This document shows, one piece after another, positions 39,991 to 52,568 of a stretch of DNA of 64,000 nt; within the stretch, counting starts at the first letter, position 1; each line of letters begins with the position of its first letter. The translations under genes and the position numbers were made by a program. The stretch is from NCBI RefSeq assembly GCF_902459505.1, contig NC_047096.1:12090001-12154000 (forward strand), read 5' to 3'. Below the pieces are notes generated by a model, which saw only the letters and a list, made by a program, of their open reading frames with translations, did not search any database and was not told the origin of the DNA. This stretch comes from Geotrypetes seraphini (taxonomy: Eukaryota; Chordata; Amphibia; Gymnophiona; Dermophiidae).

Positions 39991-42900
39991 CCACCACCCC
40001 CGGTCAACCGAACAGGGCGATCCACACCAGGTTTTGCCCCGTTGCATGTAGGGAGTCGTAGTCCTCATGGACTTCCAGAATGTCAGAGCTACACAGATCT
40101 CTCTGCATGTCATGGCGCAAAACCGAATCTGCCTCTGCTGGTTCGGTTGCAGTGGGGTGAGGGAGGTCACTGAGTTAAATGGTCCATTGGTCTGACCCTC
40201 CTTGACTGTTCTTATGTCACATCTAGATTTTGGGGACTGTCAGGATACAGGAATATCTTCTTGATAGCCAACAATCAAGGGTCATTGGGCCAGCGAGGAC
40301 AGACTCAGGAAACAAACATATTTTTCATAGAAAGGGTGACGGAGCCATGTAATGCTCTCCCAGACAAGACAGTAATGGTAGTTGATTTAAGAAAGGAGTG
40401 GGGTATACACAGAAGGGTTATAGCAGGGGTGTCCAATGTCGGTCCTCGAGGGCCGCAGTCCAGTCGGGTTTTCTGGATTTCCCCAACGAATATGCATGAG
40501 ATCTATTTGCATGCACTGCTTTCAATGCATATTCATTGGGGAAATCCTGAAAACCCGACTGGACTGCGGCCCTCGAGGACCGACATTGGACACCCCTGGG
40601 TTATAGGATGGAAGCATTAAGATTTCTCTTGCACTTCATAAGGAGGCATAAAGGGTTCATCACCATACTGAGTAATTTGGATTGGCCTCCGTGAAAATGG
40701 GATACTGGGCTGGATGGACCAATGGTCTGACCCAGTAAGGCTATTCTTATGTTTTTATGTATCGGTACCAGACCGTATACCTGCCAAAAGCTAGTACGGT
40801 GCATACATTTATTTATTTAATTCTCAATGCTATATAAAGAGAGACCACAAAGCTATGTCGTAAAATCTCATAAAAAGAAAAATGAAAACAAAACACATGA
40901 TCAGGGAGAGCATCCACATTTTGTAAACACAAAGTCAAAATACTTTTACCTCACTGACCTGAAAAGCAAATAGGAAAAATATGATCAAGTTTGCCCTTGG
41001 AATGCAAACTGTTATGATAAATGGAAGTTTCTTATGGTAATAAAAGAGGGTTTTGTGGGCTTTAAATGTCACACACAAATACTAAGGGAGAGTGCGGCGC
41101 AGTGGTTAAAGCTACAGCCTCAGCACCCTGAGGTTGTGGGTTCAAACCCACGCTGCTCCTTGTGACCTTGGGCAAGTCACTTAATCCCCCCCCCCCCATT
41201 GCCCCAGGTACATTAGATTGTGAGCCCGCCAGCACAGACAGGGAAAAATGCTTGATAAACTCACATAAACCATTGTGAGCTCTCCTGGGAGAACGGGACA
41301 GAAAATTGAATAAGTAAATAAATAAAGGACAGAGTTACAAAATGCAATATATATAGTGATGAATTTTTTTTTTTTTGCCACATCTCCCAGCTTTGTTATC
41401 TTTATTGCAGCTGCTGTGGAAGATGGAGCCTACTGATGGCATTCCGCAATCCCCCCCCCCCAATCAAATAATATAGACATAGATATAGATAGATTCCCAC
41501 ATACTTAATGTATTTTACAATTATGTTCTTGCTTAGTTGCATACTGCTGTATTCTAGATAGGTTGCCTAACACAGATCACAGATTTGCTTGTAAACTAGT
41601 TAATGAGGCATTAACAATCCATATTTGTTAATTGACACTCATGAGGAGTTATGAATGAATCTGCCCTATGCACCATTCTATAACGTGGGCTGAGATTTTA
41701 GGGTGCACCTCCAAAGGAGGCGCAGCCATGGGAGGGGGCATATTATGTATGCTAACCTGTAACCCATTCTGAGTTCTTAGGGAGGACAGGACACAGTGGC
41801 AATACTAGACATATGTCTCCAGCTCACTGTCCCATGCATGGACTTATAAAGTGTCAGAAAGCACTGATTTCCCACTGGATCCTGGAGCCTCAGCCAGCTG
41901 CTCTGCTTTCAGGAAGTCCATCATAAATGCTTATGAGAGAGATTTGCCTGCACTGAAGACCCTGTTGGATGTGGCTCCAGAACCCAGTTGGGTGCTTCCA
42001 GCTCAAAACTAAAGCACGTTAAACATATGTTTGTATAAAAGGTGCACTATAAATACATATTATCGCTTTTAAATGTTGGTGTCTTTCACAGTATACAGCC
42101 TGTCTATGGAGCTCAGCACCCTCCCCTGGATCAGCGGTTGACTAAAAAGTGAGTGTAATATTTGAATTGCTGTGGAGACTTCTATAGACATTGCATGACA
42201 TTATATTAGAGCACCGGCTTCCTGTGAGCTTACTGAATTTCTCTTGTCCTGGAGCTATTGACTGCCAGAATTCAGTTGAATTCTTTGGGTGTTGGGCCTG
42301 GGAGCAGGTGAAGAGCCTTCTGGTTTTCTGGCATCAGCAGTCGTGCACAACTTCCTTAGAATATCACTTCCTGGTTCTCTTTTGATGAAAGAGGAGCTAA
42401 AACTCAGCCATAATACAAATGTTTAGTCATTTGCTTGCAGAAAACTTGGTTGCCTCTCATATTTTGAATGGAGATAAAATGTTGAGGATGACTGTACAGC
42501 ACAAACTGTCTGTTCTCCATGACATCTCCTTTGGGTGTACTGCATAAAATTGTAGGTAGGAAACGGGGGAGAACATTGTACAAAGGAGGATATAAGAGAC
42601 TCTCTTGATTGTTTTGAAGCATATGTATTTTCTACTACTTCCATAGTTTTTAGTACAGGCAGTCTCCCGAGTTACAGACGCCCAACTTAAGTACAACTCA
42701 TACTTAAGAACATGGTTGTGGTTTCATTTGATTTCACTGAGCAGTATTTCCAGTGGCATAGACTCCTACACTTCTCCTGTAGCAGATTCAGGAATGCATG
42801 GCCACATTAAAGAACAGTGTGGTTGTGAATGTTGTACCTTAGAGGGACAGTTGGCCCTTTTGTCAGCTGGGAGCAGAGGGAAGCAGCAAGAATCTTAAAA

Positions 42901-45900
42901 TCTACAAGTTCTGAGTTACATACAAATCCGACTTAAGAACAGCTTTAAAAATGTAACTTGTTCTTAGCCCGGGGACTGTCTGTACTTAACCAGCCCCTAA
43001 AAACAGAGTGGACTATGTTGAGGTGGGAGAGGCATAGGCTAATAATTAAATGCTATGTCTTGTTCTTTGCAAGTTTCATCAGGGATCGCTCCAAGGTGAA
43101 TGCCCTGCCTATGAAGGGCAAGAAAGCCTCCAGCTTCCATGAATTTGCTCGCAGCACCAGTGATGCCTGGGACATTGGTGACGATGAAGAGGAGGATTTC
43201 CCCCCTCCATCCTTTGAGGCCCTGAACTCCAAGGTGGCTTTGGCCACAGCAGCCCAAGTGCTTGAAAACCATAGCAAGCTGCGAGAGAAGCCAGAATGGT
43301 CTCAGTCCATCTCAGATGAGGTGCCCATCAACTGCAAGGTTATCAAGTCCAGCAGCGAAGCCCACCTCTCCAGAGCCTCCAGTAAGCACTCTGGCTTCAT
43401 TAATATCCTGCCCTAACTATGCTGATCAATGTAAATTATAGACTGCTAATTGTTTTCTGGGTCCTTACAAGATAATTTCTTGGACAATGGTGCAACCTGT
43501 GTGCTGTTTTCCATAATTATGGTCTCTTGTTCCAGATTACCATAGCTGAAATCCTAGGTGGATACATGGCTAGCCACAGCTTTACATGGGTTGGTGTTTT
43601 CTCTCTTATAAGGTTAGCTTTATCATTCTAATCCACTTAAGTGATATTCATGTCTCTGTAGCAATTCTAATATTGTGTAAGCTGCAATGATTCCTAGCTG
43701 ACATTTGCGGGATACAAGAGTTGGTATGGTATTTCTTTCCACTGGTGAGCACATGTAGCACAGTTAATTACTTGTAACATGTGTTATCCAAGGACAGCAG
43801 GCAGATGTTCTCACATGTGGGTGATGTCATCCATGGAACCTGATACGGACTGAGGAGAAGTATGCAGCCACTTTGAATTTTTTGCAAGTCTCAAGACTGC
43901 CCATACTGCACATCAACTCGTACCTACCCACCCGACGTTGGCTCGTAGAACCATCAGTTCAGTAAAAAAGCTAAGAAGCCAACAGGAAAGGTGGGAGGGT
44001 TGTGAGAATATCTGCCTGCTGTCCTCTGATAACATCTATTTCAGGTAAGTAACCATGCTTTATCCCAGGATATTCTCACATGTGGGACTCCCTAGCTAGA
44101 AACAAAAAGGTTGAAGGGTAGTTGGCTTTTAAGCTGAGAATAAAGTTTGTAGAACTGCTTGGCTAAATCAACTAACTTGTCTGGAATGATTCTGCAGACA
44201 GTAATGTGATGTGAAGGTATGAACTGAGGAATTACAGAGGAACTTGTTCTATTGTGTTGAACTGGAAGAGGGTGGAGAATTCTTGGCGAAGTGTGTTCTG
44301 ATAGGAATTGAAAGTAGACACTTTTGGGGGGTGATTTGGAAGTGTACATTTCAGTTGAAGAGCATAACCTTGTCTCTCTATTTGTAGGACTCAGTGGTCT
44401 GATTATTATGAGGGACCAACAGTGGTAGAAGTGAGTGAGATGACCCCTGATGGGCAGAGTCTGTGGTGAAGGCTGAACTACATTGGCTAGGCTCTCTAGA
44501 AGAAAGTCAAAAGGGCTGCTGCAATTTTTGCTGTGACTGGAGCTTCTGAGTCCTTTGATATTTTGAGCATTTTTGTGGAGGAGTTCTAGAAGAGGTAGAT
44601 GATGGTATGTATCTGCACTTAGGTTAATAGGAAGAGCACTTAGGATTATAAAATCGTTTGGCAGGGTGAGATTTTGAAGACTTAAAGTAGACATGGACTT
44701 CTCATGCCTTGTAATTTTCTGGGTGGCCTCCTCTGTCTTGTCCCCAATGAGCTCATCACCCAAGCATGGAATGTTGACCAAGTGCTCCTGGATATTGGCA
44801 TCCAAATCAGAAACTCTTAGCCATGCTTGTCTCCTCATGGTGATGGATAACGCTGATGCTCTTGAAGTGACATCAAAAGCATTAAACATAGATCTTATTT
44901 CCTTGTTTCTAACAAGTCATTAAAAGTGTGTTGAAAATCAGACAATTGATACTGATCATAATGAGATAATTTCTGAACTAGAGACTTCCTATAAAAAGTC
45001 ATATAGAAATTGTAATTCAATATTCTTCTGGCTAGCATTGAATTTTGAAAATGTCTACGGCCAGATTTGTCCAGTGTTCTTCCTTCTCTGCCAGGAGGTG
45101 TGCTAGCATAGGTTCTGGAGCTGCTAGCCTTCTTCAGTGCAGATTCTACAAGCAGTGATTGATATTGGAGTTCTGGTCTGTCAAATCTTGGGCAAGACTG
45201 GGCTCTGTACAAAGAGTTCCCTTGGAACCACAGGAACTAGAAGTGGTACTTCCCAATTCTTAAACATAGTGAGGTGCACAATTAAACAAAAAAAGTCCAA
45301 GTCCCTTTTTGGCCTAAGGCACTACGTGCCTAAAGTCAGCAACAGGGAAATGTCCATTCTCAAAAAAAGCATCTAAATGTGGGGGTTTTTTCGAGGATGA
45401 CCTACCTGTATGTTCAGGTGTTTAATTGCCCAGACCGCCACTACGTCCATCTTTAAAACATATTCCCAACCAGAAATTTGCCCAAGTCTCAAATGCCCAA
45501 ACCAAGACCTTTTAGGCGGGGCCAATCCTTCACCTAACAGCACGATTCTCTAACCGGCATCTGTCATAAGCACAGGTTAGAGAATCGGGGAATCCGTTCC
45601 CCCCCCCTGCAAAAACAGCAGCAGGAGGGATGCCCAGTCCCTCCTACCGGACACCCCTGAACCCACCCACAATGATCACCGGCAGGAGAGATGCCCAATC
45701 TCTCCTGCCAGACAACCCCCCACCCCCCTCATCAGTCACTGGTAAGAGAGATGCCTAGTCCCTCCTGCTGGACACCCCCACCCCTGAAAGTTCTTTGGTG
45801 GGAGGGATGCCCAGTCCTTCCTGTCGGACACTCCCCACCTCCTTAAAGGGAGCCCATCCCCACCGGACCCCCCCTAACCTTTTTTAGATGGATGGATGGA

Positions 45901-48900
45901 CAGGTCCTTTCTGCATCCGGCCGGCAGGCCTGCCTTCACTGGAATGGCAGGCCTGCCCCTTCCCAGTGCATCTTGGGATGCATCAGAGAGGGGTAAAGGC
46001 CCTGATTGGCCCAGGCGCTTAAGGTTAGACTCCTGGGCCAACTGAAATCCCAAGATGCACTAAGAAGGGGCAGGCCCGCCATTCCTGTGAAGGCGGACCT
46101 GCCAGCTGGACACAGGCATCTCTCCTGCTGGCGATCATTCGAGGGTGGGGGGTGTCCGGCAGGTAGTTTTCGCCGGGGGGGACGGACGGATTGCCTGGGC
46201 TGCTAAACTGATCGTGGGTGATCAGCTCAGTGACAACCTAATCAAAACTTATACCTATTTTGACTTCATCTAAAATGCCAGCCAACTCCCTTTTGTAGTA
46301 TCTCCGTGATTTGATCTTGGAGGGAAGGCACCGGTACCGTGGTAGTCATTGTTACAGATGGTACTGGGTGTCGAGGTGTTGGTGACCTCGATGAAGAGGC
46401 ATGCCTTGTAGGAGACAATACCAGCAAAGATGGTGACCTTGTTCCCAAGCGTCAACATTTTGAATGCATCTGTGTGGATGCCTGGGACAATGCCGATGCA
46501 TGTTTGGAGAGAGAAGCATGCCTATGCTTTTTTGCCTTTTTACCGGTATCTCCCAATGGTTGTAGTGAGGCATTATTATCGGTGCCTGCTTCAATACTGA
46601 AGATGGAACTTGCGTGTTGGCGTTGAAGGTTGCAGATATTCTCGATGCTCCTGATGTTGACCTGAAAAATTTTTCAAATTGGAACTACATTATCTAGTCT
46701 TCAGTGACCTCTTTTGAAGTTGAGAGCAGCATTGATAAGTGTCTACACAGTGGTCAGGTCCAAGACACTGAATGCACCAATTATGTGGATCAGTGATAGA
46801 AATAGCTCTGTTGCACCAAGTGCATCACTTGAATACACTAGAAGATTTTATGGAGGGAAAGACCACCGATGCAAGATCAAAGGACTCTATGGTCCAGGAG
46901 GTCGAGTAAAAATGAATCTGAAAAAGTTTGAGGCTTCTGGCTTGAGGGAAGGCATGGGGTGGGCTGAAGGCCCAAAAAATGAACCTTGGGGAAAAATAAA
47001 ATTCTTCAAAGAAAAGGGATTGAAAATGAAATAAAAGAATGAGGAAAAAAGAACTGGAAAGGCACAAAAATACGAGTTTGACACACTTTTGATAGAACAA
47101 AAAAACCCCACAAAACTAAAACAACCCATAGCTTCTTAGCTCTGCGGAAAATTAAGAACTGATGGTCCCACAGGCTGACGTCGAACAGGAAAGCATAGAC
47201 ATGGGCGGTCTTGAAACTTGCAAAAAGTTTAAAGTGAGAGTATACTTTTGCACTGTCCATACCGGCTTCCGTGGATGACGTCGCCCACATGTGAGAATAT
47301 ACTTCCTGCTTGTCCTGGGATAATAACTGCATTTGTGAACTAGCTAGATCCAGCACCATGCAAGCATCATCCTGAAACTGTAGAAGGATCAAGAGGCCTC
47401 AGATCTGGTCTAGTACTTACATTTTGTCCTGTCAAATCTTGACCCAGTGAATGAGGCCTTTCAAGAGTTGGTGTGAAGTTACTGAAACTAGTACTTGGAG
47501 AAATAACCCCTGCTAATTCACACAAATGGTGGAAGATCTCTTAATTCACAAAGGCCCAAGATTGGATTGTCTTCCTCCTTCTGTAGCTCTGGTTTCTGGT
47601 ACCTCTCTACAGATTGAGTTTTCTGCTAAGTTTTTGGGAGTCCTTCTTGACTCCTCTCTTTCTTTTAAGGATCAAATCAACTCTGTAGTCAAAAAATGCT
47701 TCTTTAACCTGTGTTTATTGAGGAAGTTAGATATCTCTTTCATCATCAACATTTTTCCATATTAGTTCAGTCAATTATTTATTTATTTATTTATTCGATT
47801 TTTAGCCCGTCCTCCCAAAAGAGCCCAGAACGGGTTACAAAGTACATCCATAATAATCCAGACAGAGCAGAGATGACATTTTACATAAATTACAATATAG
47901 ATGACAGTTTACATAAATTACAATATAGACATGACAATAAAACATATGTACTAAGTAGCATCTGGTGAAATTAAGTGACAAAGGTGAGTTGACTGGGTGG
48001 CATTTCAGGGTGAATGACTTTAAGGCGCTGGGTTAGTAAAGAGGAAGGTTCCTTCCTGAAGTTCCAGAGTCCATCTAGTGATCCGATAGATGGAGGGATG
48101 GTGTGCCAAAGTTTGGGGATGAAATGTGAGTAGGAGCGTTTGCGGGCAGTTTCAGTTTTGAGGGAACGGCCAGAAGGTATGGTCAGTCGTTTTTCTCCTT
48201 GGGACCTCAGTGGTCGTTTTGGGAAGTAGATTTGTAGTTTAGTTTTCATGTCGTACGGAATCGTTTCATGGAAGGTTATATTATCTTGTCTCGATTATTG
48301 TAATGTTCTTTACCTCAGTATCACAAAAACTTGTCTTCATAGATTGCAACTGATTCAAAACACTGCTGCAAAATTGATTTTTAGGAAACGTGAATTTGAC
48401 CACGTGACTCCGTTGCTCCAGAGTCTCCACTGGCTCCCGGTTTATTTTAGAGTTCAATTCAAATGTGCTTGTGTTGTGTTTTAAGATCCTACATGGTATC
48501 TTTACTCCTCTCCTTCCTTTATCTTGGAACGTTTGATTTTCCTTTGCAAGAGGTCATCAACAATTGAAATGATCTCTTCCTTCCAAGAAAGGGGTAAAAG
48601 GAGTCAAGATTTTCACTCAGTCTCTGATTTTTAAGCTCTCTCAGCTTTGGAATGATCTCCCACTCCTTTTAAGGAGTTCCGGTTCACACCAACTTTTTTG
48701 TAAATCTTTAAAAACCATTTTATTTGCTAAACACTTTGAAAATGAATCTTCCGAAACTTAGGACTCCTTTTACAAAGGCGCGCTAGGGCCTTAACGCGCG
48801 GAATAGCGCACTAGTTGCTACCGCCTCCTTTTGAGCAGGTGGTAGATTTTCGTCTAGTGCGCGCTAAATCCGGTGCGTGCCCTAAAACTGCTAGCACACC

Positions 48901-51900
48901 TTCGTAAAAGGAGCCCTTAGTCTTATTTTTTATGGTTTTTATTAGTTAAGATAATTATTGTAAACCAAATCGAGCTTCTTGGACTGATGTCTCGGTATAT
49001 AAAGCCAAGCGTTAGATTAGATTAGATTATAATAATAATAATAATAACTTTATTTTTGTATACTGCCATACCCCTAAGAGTTCTAGGCGGTTCACATTAG
49101 TTAGACAAAGATTACAAGTGGTTACATATCAAATTGAACAAGTGGTTACAAGTGGTAACATATCAAATTGAACATAGCGTTGCAAACAGTAAGGAGGGAG
49201 TAGTTACAAGAGGTTACATATCAAAATGATCGAAGATCAGATGGGGGGGGGGCTATAAAAGGGGCATTAAGGGTCTTGGTTTCGAAATAGGTGAGTTTTG
49301 AACAGTTTTCTAAAGTCGAGGTAGTTGTAGGCCTTGAGGGCCATTTGGGCTAGCCAAGGGTTTATTTTGGCGGCTTGGAAGGCGTAGGTTTTGTCGAGGA
49401 ATTTTTTTGATTAGTTGTGCTCACCCTTCTAAAAAAAGACCCCGATAGGGTGGGTTTTTTTTGAGGGGTTTTCTGTTACCGAGCTCATGTAGAGAACTGA
49501 AAGATGCAAGTGATCACAGTGTGAGATTCCCACCAGGATGAAGATCAAAGTGATGCGACTTGCAGGAGGCCAGAATGTTCTCTAACTGGAACTTTTGTGT
49601 GATGGAAAGAGCTCTGGCTGATGTAACATCCTTTTTTCCCCCCTCAATACAATTCTTTCTCCTTTTTCTCCTCTGTTAGGCGACTCTTTGGCAAGGAACC
49701 CTCTCCAGAAACAGCAGTCACTCCCACTCCGACCCATCATTCCACTAGTTGCTAGGATTTCTGACCAAAATGCTTCTGGGATGCCCCCAATGACTGTCCG
49801 GGAGAAAACACGGTTGGAAAAATTTAAGCAGTTACTGTCAAGCACCAACACAGACCTGGGTGAGCCTGAGCAGGGGTCTCTGAGGGAAGAGGAGGAGGAC
49901 TGGGGAGGTCGTTTGGTTCATGTGTTAGAACATTGATCAGAAACCCTGCTCTGTAATCCAAGCAAATATCCTTTGCGTTTGTAGAAGAACTGAGGAAATG
50001 CAGCTGGCCGGGCATCCCAAGAGAGGTGCGGCCTGTTACCTGGAGGCTTCTTTCGGTGAGTAGCAAGAAACATTGTATATCTGTGTACCTGAATAAGACG
50101 TGATGGTCCATCTGCACTTCAAGGCTCATGCTCCTTTTATTTACGGCAGTTACACTGCATAAACATAGTTTATAGCTTATTTAAAATTTGTTATACCGCT
50201 TATCGTACTTCTAAGCAGTGTACAGAAAATTTTTTAAAAAAAACAACCCAGGAGAATTACAAACTGATACCGGTAATATAAAACTAAACAGACAAGACAT
50301 TACAGACATATTAGAGACAGAAGGATATGGGGGGGAAATCCATAAAATATATAGACTAGTAAAACATTTAAGGGAAGGGAGGATCTTGTTTGAGCAGTAA
50401 TTCAGGGGTTTTGTTTTGTTGTTTTTGGGGGGAGTTTTAAAACTTTTAGTTTTTTAAATCTGGGCTAGCCCAGAAGAAAAATTTTCAGATTTCAAACGCA
50501 CTGGTGAATAGGAAGGTTTTTATTTTAGATTTGAAGAGGTTTAATTGGTTTTCTTCTCTTATATAAGTTGGAATAGAGTTCCAGAGTGTGGGAGCTGTTA
50601 CCGAAAAGATAGAAGATCGGGTTGTTTCGTAGTTTATGTGATGAAGAGAGGGTATTGTAAGTAAATGTTGGGATTGTGATTTTAACTTTTTCCTATCGTA
50701 ATAAATTTTACATTACGCTGGTTCCAATCATAATTATTTTAGCAAAGTTTTGTATTATTCCCCTTTATCATTTATGGCTATTGTAAACGTAATGTAAATA
50801 AGTCATAAGTCTGTAAATTCAAATATTTTGTGTTCCTGGCTCTTTATTAGTCCAGTCAGACTCTTTATCCACTGTCTATGTCATTTTTGGAATGTCCCGT
50901 CATCCGGGACACACGACAGGAAAAGGTTAACAATCTGGATGGTGTGAAGGGGATTAATAGTCGGTTTAAAAAGTCAGGGGAGTTTGTTTTTAAGTTCTTA
51001 AATGTAAGGAGTAGCATTTTATATGTAATTCAGTATGAGATGAGGAACCAGTGTGCTTTTATAAGTAGTGGAGTTTCATGGTCGTATTTTTTTGCTTTCA
51101 TTATAAGTTTTATTGCTGTATTTGGTATGATTTGAAGTCTGTGATTCCTTTATATAGGGAGTTACATAGTGGTCATCGTACGTGATGTGTAATTAGATTG
51201 GAACCTAAAGCAGGATATTTGCGAGTGTATTTTGTTTGACTCTAGGGTTATCTCCCTCCAAACATGGAGAGGCGGAAGCTGACACTGCAGAGGAAGCGGG
51301 AAGAGTACTTTGGCTTCATTGAGCAGTATTATGACTCTAGAAATGAGGAGCATCATCAGGATACGTACAGACAGGTAGGAGCTGTGCAGCCGATCCCTTC
51401 GCCTTCCTCTAACCCAGGGGTGTCAAAGTCAATCACATAAGGGGCCGAAATCTGAAAAAGAGGCTAAGTCGCGGGCCAAATTTTTAATGAAGATACTTAG
51501 TGGTCCTTTGGACACTCTCACTCCAAGGTCCCTCTCCCCATCCCCATCTATGCATATCAGCCTCTCGCCTCCCAGCACATCCCCAGATTCATTACTCTAC
51601 ACTTCTTTGCATTGAATTTTAGTTGTCAGTTATCAGACCATTCCTCTAACTTTTGCAGATCCTTTTTCATGTTTTCCACTCCCTCCTTGGTGTTTATTCT
51701 GTTACAAATCTTGGTATCATCAGCAAAGAGGCAAACCTTTCCTTCTAACCCTTCAGCAATGTCACTCCTCCTCAGTCCGGCACATGCACGTCTGGACCCT
51801 TCCTTTTCTCCCTCTGGGTATTTACACCAGGGCCCACCCCCCCTCCCGAAGGCCTGCATGTTTTCTCCCCTTCTTCCTGGTCTCACCTTCATATTTGGCC

Positions 51901-52501
51901 TGCCGTTTCTACCCTCTCTCCATCCCGGCTTCCTGGTCTCTGGCCAGCCAGCAGCGGCTGCTGCTGCTCTTCACGCGCGTCTGCCTTCGCCTGGTCTCCT
52001 CTTCAGAGCAGCCTGCTGAGGATCGCTGGCCTGCTTTAGCAAACCTCGCAGGGCCTCTGTTGACCCTGGTAGCACATTCCTTCTGACACAATCCCACCCC
52101 TTCTCTGACATACAGGATCGCATCAGAGGAAATGTGCTACCGAGGTTGACAACAGCCTGTGAGATTCGCTACAGCTGGCCAGTGATCCTCAGCAGGCTGC
52201 TTTGAAGAGGCGATCAGATGAAGGCAGATGTGAATGAAGAGCAGCAGTGGCAGCAGTTCGTGCCGGCGGGCCAGATTGAGTATAAAGTTGAAAATGTCTG
52301 GCGGGCCAGATTTTGCCATATCTGCTCTAACCCTCTCTACTCATTGATTCAGTTCTTTCCTCTCCCCTTTCTTAATTCATACTCTCGATTTCTCTTACCC
52401 TTCACCCACCCCCTTTCCTCCACTATCTCCCTTCTGCATAATTTGTGATCTGGAGAAAAGACATGTAATCCAGTTATGGTGCGTGTGTGATTTGATGAGC
52501 T

Positions 52502-52568
<67 letters not shown>

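Larger units (their letters stand above)
39826..42091 (+). other. TBC1D22B: TBC1D22B intron 1
   Basis: 2266 bp. The 5' part is still CpG-rich. It then contains CR1 3' ends (40165-40760) with a hAT insertion, and a SINE. From 41330 to 42090 I recognise only a faint LINE-tail phrase near 41755 (CTGTAACCCATTCTGAG). Confidence 0.85.
47526..49025 (+). repeat. L2-like LINE, decayed, with two nested insertions
   Basis: Frames read FLGVLLDSSLSFKDQINSVV near 47630 and, after an insertion, LSRLDYCNVLYLSITKTCLH, IQNTAAKLIFRKREFDHVTP and LQSLHWLPV (48280-48480). The 3' tail (CTCGGTATATAAAGCCAAGC) ends in a TTAGATTAGA repeat at 49025. A reversed LINE tail interrupts it at about 47770-48255 and a Harbinger-like element at 48761-48916. 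Confidence 0.85.

Noticed and set aside
44092-45212. Possible host gene on the - strand inside TBC1D22B intron 3
   Set aside because: The protein text resembles DIRS gag and the region lies between inverted terminal repeats of such an element.
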